From assembly GCF_001601825.1 (NCBI RefSeq), contig NZ_LUJK01000026.1, positions 1-43,344 on the forward strand: a stretch of DNA of 43,344 bases, read 5' to 3'. The translations under genes were made by a program, and so were the position numbers. The notes beneath the pieces are model-generated. The model was not told the origin of the DNA. It was given only the letters and a program-made list of their open reading frames with translations, and did no database searches. Below, piece after piece: positions 17,994-28,161 of this stretch. This stretch comes from Limnobacter sp. CACIAM 66H1. Its GTDB lineage: Bacteria; Pseudomonadota; Gammaproteobacteria; Burkholderiales; Burkholderiaceae_B. Position 1 is the stretch's first letter. The number at the start of each line of letters is the position of its first letter.

Positions 17994-19334
17994 TTACAAC
18001 TCGCCATAGGAATGCAAACCGGACAAGAACATGTTCACGCCCAGGAAAGCAAATCCGGTCACCAGCAAGCCCACCAGAGCCCAATAGGAAGCGACCACGC
18101 CACGCAGGCCTTTCACCAGACGCATGTGTAGCCAGGCAGCATAGTTCAACCAAACCACCAGCGCCCAGGTTTCCTTCGGGTCCCATTGCCAATATGCGCC
18201 CCAGGCCTCCGCAGCCCACAATGCGCCCAAAATGGTGGCCACTGTGAAAAATGCAAAACCCACGGCAATCGACTTGTACATTACGTCGTCAAGTACTTCC
18301 AGCGGGGGCAGGGCATCTGCAATGCGCTTGCGCGCCAGCAAAATCGCACCCACCACGGCGCAACCAATGCCCAGGTACAGTGCCCAGTAAATCGATATCC
18401 CTTCGGTGCGAAATACCATGGGCTCCAGGAACATCAACACACCCAAAATACCCGTGGGAATTAATGCCTTGATACTGGGCGCATGGGCATACACCTTCAA
18501 CAGGTAAGCGAACGCCACCATCGCCGCGATCGAGAAAGTGCCATAACCAATGAAATTGGCTGGTACGTGAATTTTCATCCACCAGCTTTGCAGGGCAGGC
18601 ACCAAGGGCTGGATTGCATAGGCCTGGCGCTCCACGCCGTACCAGGCGAGAAAGCCCACCGCGGCCACCACCACCAACATGACAAAAGCACCCAACTGCC
18701 GGGTTTTATACACCTGCTCGTAAAACAGGTAGTAGATCGCCGTAATCAGGGCAAACAGCACAAACACTTCATACAGGTTTGACACCGGGATATGGCCCAC
18801 GTCCGGTCCAATCAGATAACTCTCATACCAGCGAATGAACATGCCGGCAAAACCCATCACCACCGCGCCCCAAGTCAACGCCGTGCCTACAAAACCCGCT
18901 GTGGGTGAACGTCCCACCAAACCAATCCAGTAGGACACAGTGGCTACCACAAACATCACACCCATCCACAAGATGGCGGATTGACTTGAAAGCAGATACT
19001 TCAGGAAAAACTTCTGCTCAGCGGCTGCCAAATCACCGCCATAACTTGAAATCGCCAGCAAGCTCAAGCCCGCTACGGTCAAAATCAACCATTTCAGTGA
19101 TCCCCAGCGATAAGCCATGTAGGCAGTCACTGGCACACAACTCCACAAAATGGTGATCTCGTAAATATCCATGAAGCTGTGGTATTGCTGCGAGGCATAA
19201 CCCGCAGCAGCCACCAACAAAGCGGCAAACGCAAAGTCGCTCCAGTGAAATGATTTTGAAAACCAACCCGCCTTTTTCGTGGGCAAGCCTGGCTTATCGC
19301 CCGCTGGGGTTTGATTGATCCAGGTCGAACTCAT
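17994..19334 (-). CDS. ccsB: Cytochrome c biogenesis protein CcsB/CcsA-type (System II heme handling)
   Basis: A 446-residue polytopic membrane protein with the tryptophan-rich WWD heme-binding loop (WGAYWQWDPKETW) near the C-terminus. Conserved histidines are visible in MKIHVPANF and in WLHMRLVKG. With ResB it forms the System II heme transporter and cytochrome c synthase, which delivers heme to CXXCH motifs in the periplasm. Several hydrophobic helices follow an N-terminal cytoplasmic segment of about 30 residues. The ATG overlaps the resB stop by 4 nt (19331-19334). It may be labelled ccsA or ccsB depending on the scheme. Confidence 0.93.
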   Translation of the reverse strand: MSSTWINQTPAGDKPGLPTKKAGWFSKSFHWSDFAFAALLVAAAGYASQQYHSFMDIYEITILWSCVPVTAYMAYRWGSLKWLILTVAGLSLLAISSYGGDLAAAEQKFFLKYLLSSQSAILWMGVMFVVATVSYWIGLVGRSPTAGFVGTALTWGAVVMGFAGMFIRWYESYLIGPDVGHIPVSNLYEVFVLFALITAIYYLFYEQVYKTRQLGAFVMLVVVAAVGFLAWYGVERQAYAIQPLVPALQSWWMKIHVPANFIGYGTFSIAAMVAFAYLLKVYAHAPSIKALIPTGILGVLMFLEPMVFRTEGISIYWALYLGIGCAVVGAILLARKRIADALPPLEVLDDVMYKSIAVGFAFFTVATILGALWAAEAWGAYWQWDPKETWALVVWLNYAAWLHMRLVKGLRGVVASYWALVGLLVTGFAFLGVNMFLSGLHSYGEL

Positions 19335-21508
19335 ACCGCATCTCCTGCCGAGGCTGCTTTAGGCGCAGCCCTGCTGTTCAATTCATTTACAAACTGCTCG
19401 TACTCTTTTTCAAAATCCATGGTCTTTCGAGTGGTGGACATGCCCATCATCACTTTAGAACCGTCCTCATCCTGCGTGACCCAGAAAAATGCCCTGCGCT
19501 CACGGATGTAGAACATCGAAAATACCCCGATGCACAAAAACAAACAACCCAGATAGACGATCCATTGCCCCGGGGCTTTGGCCAACTGAAACACACTGGC
19601 CTTCACCTCGTCGAACTGGTCAAGCTGAAACATTACTGGCGCGCCATACAACGACAAATCAGACAGGGCAATTTGCGAATCCTGTACAAACCGTCCATGC
19701 ACCTCATCAGGCACCGCCGCAGGCAAGTTGGCGGTGGTGCGTGAAAGTTGATAAACCTCCCACATCGTACCTTGTAACAAACGAATAATCACGTCACTGG
19801 CTTTCTCGCGCTCGCCCTCTGGCACCGTGCTTTCGATGAACTGGGCAATCGCAGGCAAACCAGACAGATCGCCATTCACACCAGCAAACCGCTCGAGCGC
19901 ACGCTGAGCGCTGTCAGCCACACTGGCCACCAATTGGGCTGAATCCGGGCGATCGCCAAAGGCCTGCTTCGCAAATCGCCGGGCAGCAAGCTTTCGTATT
20001 TCGTCATTTTGAACTGCAGCGCGAAACCGCATAAAACCATCCAGCTGACCATTGTCATCCACTGGGATTCGCAAATACTTGAAACCATCCGCAGGGGTTT
20101 CACGAACACCCGCCAGATAATAACGTCCGCCGTCCAGGTTTATCGGCAACATGTAATTGTGAAACTCCCTGGCCTGCCCCGCCTGGTCACGCAGCTTGTA
20201 AGTAATGCTGGGGCCAATATTTGTGAATTTGGTCTTGGCATCTTCTTTCACACCCGGACCCAAGACGCTGGCCAGGTTGGTCTCGAAAGGCGACAGCGCG
20301 TCGGCATTGCCCAAAGCCAGATCATCCACACTGACCTGCTCCGAATTGTCCACCGGCAATGCCTCAACATTAATTGATTTGAACGCAGTAAACTCCACTT
20401 TCAAATCCTGTCTCAGATCACCTTGCAACTGGCTGAGATCTCGGCCACCGCCCACCACTCCATCGAGGTCAAAGCGATAATCACGCTCACCCGTCAGCGG
20501 AATGCCTTTGAGCTGAACTTTGGTGCCACCATCATCAAAGCTGGACTGATACACCGTCACACCCTTGTAGATCAAAGGTTTATTCACCTCAATGGTGGCC
20601 TCGAACCGCTCCTGAGTGTCTGGGTCAAAAACCTCAACATCGCTGGCAAACAGTTTGGGCATGCCCGTGCTGTAAAAATCAATCCGGAATTCTTTCAGGG
20701 TCAGCTCAAACGGCAGGTCTTGCACCAGCAAACCATCATCGGTGTTCAACACAGCCACTCGGCTGGTTTCACCCTCTGGCAAGAGCAAATTGGCTCGGTA
20801 ACTTGGGTTCGATTCAGCCAGGCGCGCTTTTTCCGGTATCCCCGCGGTGATTTCAGCGCCGGTCACAGGCGTTTTGCCAGTTGCCCACACTGCAATCTGC
20901 AAAGGTACGCCACTGTCCAATAGCCCACCGATGCAAATGACAATAATCGACAAATGTGCCGCAATGTAGCCAAAACGATTTGCACTGCCGGCCTTGGCGG
21001 CCACCATGGTGCCGTTCTCACGCACCGACTGCTTCACTTTGAAACCTTTGTGCTCCAGCCACTCGGTGATGATGCCCGGGAGTGCATCAGGTCTTTCGCG
21101 GAAATGACCCTCCCACCGGTGGGCAAATGCCCTCAGGCTGTTCTCGCGAATGTTCTCGCGATACACCCGCATTTCCTTGATCATCTTCGGCGTATTGCGG
21201 TACACACAGAGGGAAGTAGACACCACCAAAAACGCCATCACAGCGATAAACCATGGCGCGTTGTAAATTCGGAACAAACCCATGGGCTCAAAAAAAGACG
21301 CCCAGAAAGGCCCAAACTGGTTCACGTAGTTCACCCAGGGATCAGCCTGACCAACCACCGTACCAATCGCGGAGGCGATACAAATCAGCGTCAGCAGGCT
21401 GATTGCAAAACGCATGGAGCCCAGCAACTCCATCAAACTGACCCAAAATGACTGTCTGCCCATTCTTTGTGGGTTCAAACTGTTCGCGATGTCCCCTGAA
21501 CTACTCAC
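19331..21508 (-). CDS. resB: Cytochrome c biogenesis protein ResB
   Basis: A 725-residue ResB-family protein. Three N-terminal hydrophobic helices lie between about 25 and 115 (FAISLLTLICIASAIGTVV, then FIAVMAFLVVSTSLCVY). A further helix near 195 (AAHLSIIVICIGGLLDSG) follows, then a large periplasmic domain, and a last helix near 660 (WIVYLGCLFLCIGVFSMF). It partners CcsB in System II heme export and thioether ligation. The start is GTG at 21506-21508 with GGGGA 5 nt upstream. A terminator separates it from the cytochrome c4 gene, so resB-ccsB should have its own promoter in the short gap, although I see no clear hexamers. Confidence 0.93.
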   Translation of the reverse strand: MSSSGDIANSLNPQRMGRQSFWVSLMELLGSMRFAISLLTLICIASAIGTVVGQADPWVNYVNQFGPFWASFFEPMGLFRIYNAPWFIAVMAFLVVSTSLCVYRNTPKMIKEMRVYRENIRENSLRAFAHRWEGHFRERPDALPGIITEWLEHKGFKVKQSVRENGTMVAAKAGSANRFGYIAAHLSIIVICIGGLLDSGVPLQIAVWATGKTPVTGAEITAGIPEKARLAESNPSYRANLLLPEGETSRVAVLNTDDGLLVQDLPFELTLKEFRIDFYSTGMPKLFASDVEVFDPDTQERFEATIEVNKPLIYKGVTVYQSSFDDGGTKVQLKGIPLTGERDYRFDLDGVVGGGRDLSQLQGDLRQDLKVEFTAFKSINVEALPVDNSEQVSVDDLALGNADALSPFETNLASVLGPGVKEDAKTKFTNIGPSITYKLRDQAGQAREFHNYMLPINLDGGRYYLAGVRETPADGFKYLRIPVDDNGQLDGFMRFRAAVQNDEIRKLAARRFAKQAFGDRPDSAQLVASVADSAQRALERFAGVNGDLSGLPAIAQFIESTVPEGEREKASDVIIRLLQGTMWEVYQLSRTTANLPAAVPDEVHGRFVQDSQIALSDLSLYGAPVMFQLDQFDEVKASVFQLAKAPGQWIVYLGCLFLCIGVFSMFYIRERRAFFWVTQDEDGSKVMMGMSTTRKTMDFEKEYEQFVNELNSRAAPKAASAGDAV

Positions 21509-21562
21509 ACGCTTCCCCGCTGTTAACTCTGTGTACTTTTCTGACTTTTGCCCATGTCGAAA

Positions 21563-21591
21563 AAAAAGGGGCTATTCTCTAGCCCCTTTTT
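21563..21591 (-). terminator. Rho-independent terminator after the cytochrome c4 gene
   Basis: A 12-bp perfect stem (AAAAAGGGGCTA with TAGCCCCTTTTT, 5-nt loop 21575-21579) is followed on the minus strand by seven Ts. It lies 22 nt after the cytochrome c4 stop and before resB. Confidence 0.92.
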
Positions 21592-21613
21592 GACCGGCAA
21601 TTGCGTCAAATGT

Positions 21614-22267
21614 TCAACGCAAACCTGCGATGTAATCGGACACCGCTTTCATTTCCTTGTCCGACATCCTGTTTGCAATCACCGTCATTTGTTCACTGTT
21701 GTTGCGCACGCCGTCACGGAATGCAATCAACTGGCTTTCTGTGTACTGGGCGTGCTGGCCGCCCAAACGTGGGTACTGGGCCGGAATGCCTGCGCCATTC
21801 GGGCTGTGGCAACCTGCACAGGCCGGAATCTTCTTGTCTGCAATACCGCCACGGTAAATCTTTTCACCCAAGGCCAAAGTGTCTTTGTTCTTGGCAGAAC
21901 CCAAGGTCTGCTTCTGGGCAGCCAGGTAAGCGGAGACGTTCTTCATGTCTTCATCAGACAAAGCAGCCGCGAAGCCTGCCATGATCGCATTATCGCGTAG
22001 CGGCTTTTCACCATCCTTGCCTGGCTTGAAATTTACCAGTTGCTTGTACAGGTATTCCGCATGCTGACCCGCAATTTTGGGGTAAATAGAGGCAGAGGCG
22101 TTACCATCGGCACCGTGGCAAGCCACACACTGCTGCATGATTTCCTTGCCTTTGGCCAAGTCGGGCTTGAACACTTCAACGGGGCCGGCAGCCTGGGCCA
22201 CAGACATTGAAAACATCAAAGCGGCAAACAGAGAACTCAGTTTAAGCGTCGTCAGCTTGTTCAGCAT
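21614..22267 (-). CDS. Diheme cytochrome c4
   Basis: A periplasmic diheme cytochrome of 217 residues. A signal peptide (about 1-26, ending AQA) is followed by two cytochrome c domains with heme motifs CVACH (47-51) and CAGCH (150-154). Each domain has the YPKIAGQHAEYL or YPRLGGQHAQYT motif and a later methionine that can act as axial ligand. Cytochrome c4 passes electrons toward terminal oxidases. The start is uncertain: I chose the ATG at 22265-22267 (MLNKLTT), which gives a normal signal peptide. Upstream in-frame ATGs exist and none has a strong ribosome binding site. Its neighbours resB-ccsB mature this class of protein. Confidence 0.93.
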   Translation of the reverse strand: MLNKLTTLKLSSLFAALMFSMSVAQAAGPVEVFKPDLAKGKEIMQQCVACHGADGNASASIYPKIAGQHAEYLYKQLVNFKPGKDGEKPLRDNAIMAGFAAALSDEDMKNVSAYLAAQKQTLGSAKNKDTLALGEKIYRGGIADKKIPACAGCHSPNGAGIPAQYPRLGGQHAQYTESQLIAFRDGVRNNSEQMTVIANRMSDKEMKAVSDYIAGLR

Positions 22268-22440
22268 GGTCAAACCCATCAAAAAGTGCATCAAAAAATA
22301 GTGCGGCGATCCAAAAAACCCTGTCAACTCCGGCCCAATCAGAGCACAAGCACGTCAAACAAAGGCGCAACCGCGGCAAAGTTTTCACAAACCCTAGATT
22401 ATAACCACTCAAGCGGCTGTCTTGCATCTAAAATGTGCGC

Positions 22441-23088
22441 ATGACAATCAATTTCCACAACACGCATTTCGAGATCTCTGCGTCTCGCATGGTCGAATGC
22501 CCGGGCGCCAGCGTCCCCGAGATCGTATTTGCCGGGCGCTCCAACGCCGGCAAGTCCACGGCCATTAACACCCTGTGCAAACAGCGGCAATTGGCCTACG
22601 CCAGTAAAATGCCCGGCCGCACCCAGCTTCTCAACTTTTTTCATGTCATTGAGCAGGCTGAGCCAATTGCGCGCCTGGTCGATCTTCCCGGCTACGGCTT
22701 TGCCCAATTGGCGCAAACCAGCCAAAGCGTGTGGGACAAAGAGCTGGGTAGCTACTTGGCTGAACGCCCCAGCCTGGTGGGTACGGTGCTCATTGTAGAT
22801 TGCCGTCGCGGTCTGCTTGAACTTGATTATGCTTTGATCAAATGGGTGGGGCATCGCCAGTTGCCGGTGCATATCCTGCTTTCCAAGGCCGACAAATTCA
22901 ACCGTCAAGAGCAGGTACTTGCCTTGCGTTCCACACAAAAAGCCCTCGATCCGTATCGGGTGAATGGCCATGAAATCACGGTTCAACTCTGGTCCGCATT
23001 GAAAAAGATCGGTATGACCGAGCTGGAAACCCAGCTGTCGAACTGGGTTCGCCCCCCCAGCACCCACCTCCGAAACACCCGCAATTGA
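22441..23088 (+). CDS. engB: Ribosome biogenesis GTPase EngB (YihA/YsxC)
   Basis: An essential-type TRAFAC GTPase for 50S subunit assembly. From the chosen ATG it has 215 residues. G motifs are G1 GRSNAGKS (P-loop lysine 38), G3 DLPGYGFA, G4 SKADK, and a G5-like LWSA. A GTG two codons earlier (22435) is an equally possible start; neither has a clear Shine-Dalgarno. The spacer to the divergent cytochrome c4 gene (about 173 nt) holds no repeat or RNA gene I can recognise. It is followed by hemB after 12 nt. Confidence 0.95.
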   Translation: MTINFHNTHFEISASRMVECPGASVPEIVFAGRSNAGKSTAINTLCKQRQLAYASKMPGRTQLLNFFHVIEQAEPIARLVDLPGYGFAQLAQTSQSVWDKELGSYLAERPSLVGTVLIVDCRRGLLELDYALIKWVGHRQLPVHILLSKADKFNRQEQVLALRSTQKALDPYRVNGHEITVQLWSALKKIGMTELETQLSNWVRPPSTHLRNTRN

Positions 23089-24096
<1,008 letters not shown>

Positions 24097-24101
24097 TTCG
24101 A

Positions 24102-25145
24102 ATGGGAATCTGGACGCATCTGACTCAAGACAAGATCAAGAAGTTAAGTGATGCGCCCAGCCAACTGCCCGAGAACGGGTTTCTGTGGCTCGACACACAA
24201 CTCGATGAAGAGCTGTCTTGGCTGCCGGCGGTTGAATCCCTGCTTGGCTTCAAATTGGACGAACTGCACCTGGAGGACCTTGCCAACACCTTTCATCCCA
24301 GTCACTTCGACATTGGTGATGGTTACAACATTCTGATTATCCGGTCTCTGTCCAGCAAACCTCTGTTTGACGAAAACAACCGACTCAGCATCAAGACACG
24401 CCCGGTGTTCTTTGTCATCACTCCAAAACTGCTGGTCACGTTCCGCCCCAAAGACAGCCGCACATTCGCAATGGCCCGCAAGTTCGTGGACAGTACGCCT
24501 GAAAAATCGCTCAATGAAATTGAGAATTTCCTGAAGTTCAAACGTGCCCCAGCAGGTACAGATGAACTCATGATCCAGCTGGTCAGCAATTTGGTGGACC
24601 GCTTCATGGAAACCCGGGTCGAAATTTCCGAACAACTGGATCGCTGGCAACGTGATTTGCTCAATCCGCGTAAACGCTTTCAAGACTGGAATGCCTTGCT
24701 CGCCGCTCGCAATGAAATGAATCGACTGGAATCAGTCGCTCAAGACCAGCGCGATGCGCTCACTGACTGGCAAGACGACCAAGAACGTGAAGGCCGCATG
24801 GCCGCCGCCCTGCAAGTGAACGCACGCGACACGCTTGAACACCTGGAACGAGTCGTCAGTCTCACTCGCCGCTTGGGTGCAAATACAGAAACTGCGGTGC
24901 AACTTCACTTCTCCGCCACGGCCCACAAAACCAATGAAATCGTGACAGTTTTGACCATGCTGACCGCCTTGTTCATGCCGCTCACGCTCATCAGCGGCAT
25001 TTTTGGCATGAACTTCGAAGAAATACCTTTCTTGAATAATCCGAATGGGTTCTGGATCAGCCTGGGTCTCATGGGCCTGTCCAGCATCGTTTCAATCGGA
25101 TTGATCTTCTGGATCAAAGGCCGTAATCACCTCGGCAAACCCTGA
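24102..25145 (+). CDS. corA: CorA-family magnesium/divalent cation transporter
   Basis: A 347-residue CorA family member. A large acidic and helical cytoplasmic domain precedes two C-terminal transmembrane helices, with the selectivity motif G302-M303-N304 in SGIFGMNFEEIP. The extracellular loop after GMN and the second helix (about 320-338) are intact. CorA pentamers carry Mg2+ inward; some relatives carry Co2+, Ni2+ or Zn2+ instead, which cannot be settled here. An AGGG at the end of hemB, 9 nt before the ATG, suggests coupled expression with hemB. It converges on dsbD with only 13 nt between stop codons. Confidence 0.93.
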   Translation: MGIWTHLTQDKIKKLSDAPSQLPENGFLWLDTQLDEELSWLPAVESLLGFKLDELHLEDLANTFHPSHFDIGDGYNILIIRSLSSKPLFDENNRLSIKTRPVFFVITPKLLVTFRPKDSRTFAMARKFVDSTPEKSLNEIENFLKFKRAPAGTDELMIQLVSNLVDRFMETRVEISEQLDRWQRDLLNPRKRFQDWNALLAARNEMNRLESVAQDQRDALTDWQDDQEREGRMAAALQVNARDTLEHLERVVSLTRRLGANTETAVQLHFSATAHKTNEIVTVLTMLTALFMPLTLISGIFGMNFEEIPFLNNPNGFWISLGLMGLSSIVSIGLIFWIKGRNHLGKP

Positions 25146-25158
25146 ATCGTGTTCCGGC

Positions 25159-27060
25159 TTACAAACCAAGGCTGGGACGGATCTGGCTCAAGGTCTGCTC
25201 AAAACGCTTTGCATTCTGAAAGCCGATCACCTGATGAATAGACTCTGTTTGCCCAGCCGGAAAAAACAAAATTGCCGGTGGTCCAAACAGGCTGAATTGT
25301 TTTAGCAAAGCCTGATCACCCGCGGTGTTGTCAGTCACATCTACCTGCACCAAACGAATACCTTCCAGCTTCTTTTTAACCGCGTCATCAGTCAATGTGA
25401 ACAGCTCAAACTCTTTGCAACTCACACACCAGTCTGCGTAAAAGTCGAGCATGACAGGCTGCTGGCTCGAGTCAATCAAACTCACAACCTCCTCACTGCG
25501 CACCTTCTCGAACGCAGGCTTGCCTGTCGCAAGTTGTTGAGACACTCCGTTGGCACCCATTGGCTGCCCATTCAAGCCAGCCAATGGCTGAAGCAGGCTG
25601 CCTGAGCCGGAAAAAAGGCCCATCAGGTAAATCAAAGCCAAGAGCGTAAACAACAAACCAAATGTCTTGCTGATCACCTTGCCTCGTGAGCCCATGGTCG
25701 CCATGCTACTTGCGCCATGAAACAAGGCCGCTGCAGTCATACACGCCAGCAAAGCCCACATCGCCATAATGAGCCACACCGGCGTCACTGGCGTAATTGT
25801 CCACACCGCCACAGCCAACAACACAAAACCGAATGCGGCCGACACCCAACTCATCCAGGCACCGGCTTTTGGCAAGGCTGCACCTGCGCCTGCGGCAAAC
25901 AGCACCAGCGGTAAGCCCATGCCCAGGGCCAGCAAAAACAAAGCTGCGCCACCCAAAACTGCGTCACCAGTTTGTCCGATATACAACAAGGCGCCAGCCA
26001 AGGGCGGCGCCACACACGGACCCAACAACAGAGCCGACAACACGCCCATGACCAACACAGGAATGAATTGCCCACCTTTCAGACGACCGGTTTTCTCTTG
26101 CAGCCAACCCTGAAAGCTTGCCGGCAATTGCAGCGAATAACCCATCAAGAGAGCAACCCCCAGCAAAGCCAGCACACCGCCAAAAGCCCACAACACTGGA
26201 GGCTGTTGCATCGCCATGACCAGACTTTGCCCCGTCAGTCCGGCCAGCACGCCCAACAAAGCGTAGGTCATGGCCATGCCGAGTACATACACCAGGGCCA
26301 AAGCCATTGGTCTTGCCTTACCCACTGCCCCCTGACCACCAGCCTGTTGCCCTACTACGAGACTGCTGACAATAGGCAACATCGGCAAAGTACAAGGCGT
26401 AAAAGCCAACAGCAAACCCAATCCAAAAAACACCGGCAGCACAACCAGCCATGACTGGGCTGCCAACCTGCTTGCCAGGTCGCCCGCCTCATCTGCTGGC
26501 AAACCAGCGCTGGATTGCCGGCTGTTCGTGGAAGAGGAATCCGGTTTCTTCCCGAAGAACGTGCTGACTCCCCCACCTAACACACCACCGAACAAACCAC
26601 TGTCCTTGAATGCCACCGGCGTGGCCATCGGCGGGTAACACAAACCTGCGTCCGCGCACCCTTGAGAAATCATGACCGCCTTGGCCAGATCCGCCGGGTT
26701 ATCACCCAAACCATAACGAATTTGGAACACCATCTCGCCACGCAGCGCCTCAATCTCCTGATTCAGGAACTCATCAAACTTACGATCCCCCCGCGGTAAC
26801 TGGACAAATTCGAACACTGGCAAATTCATCGGGTTCTCAAGCGCAAAACGCTCACGGTACAGGTAATACTCGGGCGCCACCTTGGCGCGCACATCGATCA
26901 GGCAATCCTCAACACAGGCGGGATCTTGCACACTCAAAGTAAACTGAAACGCTTCTTCGGGCGGTAAAAAATCATTGGCACGGGCGTGGCTCAACCCCAT
27001 CCACAAATTTGTTAGCAACAACAACGCAGGCAACATCCAGCGCACGTTTCGCTCAATCAT
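25159..27060 (-). CDS. dsbD: Thiol:disulfide interchange protein DsbD
   Basis: DsbD (633 residues) carries reducing power from cytoplasmic thioredoxin across the inner membrane to periplasmic DsbC/CcmG-type partners. After a signal peptide (ending HARA) comes the N-terminal immunoglobulin-like domain with the pair C-ADAGL-C in SQGCADAGLCYPP. An eight-helix core follows with redox cysteines in FTPCTLPMLPI and LGPCVAPPLAG, and then a C-terminal thioredoxin domain with C545-V-S-C548 (YADWCVSCKEFE). The ATG at 27058-27060 has AAGGAG 7 nt upstream. A TTG nine codons earlier has no such support. It overlaps cutA by 8 nt. Confidence 0.96.
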   Translation of the reverse strand: MIERNVRWMLPALLLLTNLWMGLSHARANDFLPPEEAFQFTLSVQDPACVEDCLIDVRAKVAPEYYLYRERFALENPMNLPVFEFVQLPRGDRKFDEFLNQEIEALRGEMVFQIRYGLGDNPADLAKAVMISQGCADAGLCYPPMATPVAFKDSGLFGGVLGGGVSTFFGKKPDSSSTNSRQSSAGLPADEAGDLASRLAAQSWLVVLPVFFGLGLLLAFTPCTLPMLPIVSSLVVGQQAGGQGAVGKARPMALALVYVLGMAMTYALLGVLAGLTGQSLVMAMQQPPVLWAFGGVLALLGVALLMGYSLQLPASFQGWLQEKTGRLKGGQFIPVLVMGVLSALLLGPCVAPPLAGALLYIGQTGDAVLGGAALFLLALGMGLPLVLFAAGAGAALPKAGAWMSWVSAAFGFVLLAVAVWTITPVTPVWLIMAMWALLACMTAAALFHGASSMATMGSRGKVISKTFGLLFTLLALIYLMGLFSGSGSLLQPLAGLNGQPMGANGVSQQLATGKPAFEKVRSEEVVSLIDSSQQPVMLDFYADWCVSCKEFELFTLTDDAVKKKLEGIRLVQVDVTDNTAGDQALLKQFSLFGPPAILFFPAGQTESIHQVIGFQNAKRFEQTLSQIRPSLGL

Positions 27061-27397
27061 GCCCAAACTCCTTGCCACTCTCGGCAATCCAGTTCAGGTA
27101 CGGCATGTGCCCATCGGTTATAGGCAACAGAATCAACTCAGGTACCTCATAACCGTGCAGATTGGTCAGTGCACGTTTCAATTCCGCACATTGCGATTCG
27201 GAACACTTCATCATCAACATCCATTCCTTGGCCTGCTCGACCTTTCCCTGCCAGCGATACACCGACTCCACCGGACCCACAATATTCACACAGGCCACCA
27301 ACTGCTCATCCACCAAACGATGTGCCAACGCCGTGGCATGCACATGTGAGTCGACCGTGGAGTAAGCCACCCAACATCGTTCCGCATTATTCTTCAT
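27053..27397 (-). CDS. cutA: CutA1-family divalent ion tolerance protein
   Basis: A 114-residue CutA1 protein with the family core LVACVNIVGPVESVYRWQG, the segment EWMLMMKCSESQ and the terminal YLNWI motif. CutA1 is a small trimeric PII-like cytoplasmic protein linked to copper and divalent metal tolerance; its exact biochemical role remains unclear. It overlaps the upstream ABC permease by 4 nt (ATGA, 27394-27397) and dsbD by 8 nt. The overlap suggests translation in a single chain with them. Confidence 0.92.
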   Translation of the reverse strand: MKNNAERCWVAYSTVDSHVHATALAHRLVDEQLVACVNIVGPVESVYRWQGKVEQAKEWMLMMKCSESQCAELKRALTNLHGYEVPELILLPITDGHMPYLNWIAESGKEFGHD

Positions 27398-28161
27398 GCG
27401 CCTTTCCGTCTAAACCTGCGTTCGGTCAAAAATATCGCCAACCCTATACCCACTGTGGCGTAGACAGCCATTTGCGCCAAAAGTGCCGGCAACATGCTGA
27501 AATCACGAGCATAAATTCCCCTGAGTGCATCGACCACCACCGAAAGTGGCATGTAGTCAGCCACCACCTCCAACCACTCAGGCAACTGCTCCCTGGGGAA
27601 AAATGCACCTGACAGGAATGTCATGGGTGTTACCACCAAAGTGAAATAAAACATAAAGAAATCGTAGCTGGGCGCCCTGGCATTGATGCACAGCCCAAAC
27701 CCGGCAAACATCAAACAAGCAAGAATCAGCACAAGCCAGGACAAAACCCAGAATTGCGCATCACCAATACCCAAGAGTGCGACGATCAACAACATCGCCC
27801 CCGTACTGATTAAACCTTTGCTGGCAGCCCAACTACATTCACCCAACACCACCTCGCGCAGGCGAACCGGCGTGTTCATGATCACCTGCCATGTTTTCTG
27901 AGTGTGCATGCGTGAAAAAGCAGAGTACAAGGCTTCAAAAGTGGGCGCATTCATAGCGCTAATGCATACAGCCCCCACGGCCAGGTAGTTCAGGTACGGC
28001 ATACCTCCCACATTGGGCAACATTGATCCAAGCCCCAGGCCAAAAGCCATCAGTGCCATAACCGGGTCAACCACATTGCCAAGCAACGATGGGAGCGCCA
28101 GCTTGCGCCACACCAAGAAGTTTCGCCGCCACACCTGAAATACCGCATGAAAATTAATCAT
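27394..28161 (-). CDS. ABC-2 type transporter permease (NodJ-like)
   Basis: A 255-residue membrane protein with about six hydrophobic helices and the ABC-2 permease pattern (ALMAFGLGLGSML, then PMTFLSGAFFPREQLPEWL). It overlaps the preceding ATPase by 8 nt, so the two form one exporter. The best relatives by eye are NodJ/daunorubicin-type export permeases. The substrate could be a lipid-linked saccharide, a drug or another hydrophobic molecule; nothing in the sequence decides this. I do not assign nodJ, because nodulation function is not implied. Confidence 0.88.
   Translation of the reverse strand: MINFHAVFQVWRRNFLVWRKLALPSLLGNVVDPVMALMAFGLGLGSMLPNVGGMPYLNYLAVGAVCISAMNAPTFEALYSAFSRMHTQKTWQVIMNTPVRLREVVLGECSWAASKGLISTGAMLLIVALLGIGDAQFWVLSWLVLILACLMFAGFGLCINARAPSYDFFMFYFTLVVTPMTFLSGAFFPREQLPEWLEVVADYMPLSVVVDALRGIYARDFSMLPALLAQMAVYATVGIGLAIFLTERRFRRKGA

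Noticed and set aside
22268-22440. Possible small gene or RNA between cytochrome c4 and engB
   Set aside because: No start with a binding site, no tRNA-like fold and no terminator is visible; likely only promoters.
27061-27087. Upstream TTG start for dsbD
   Set aside because: The ATG at 27058-27060 has AAGGAG at ideal spacing and gives a standard signal peptide.
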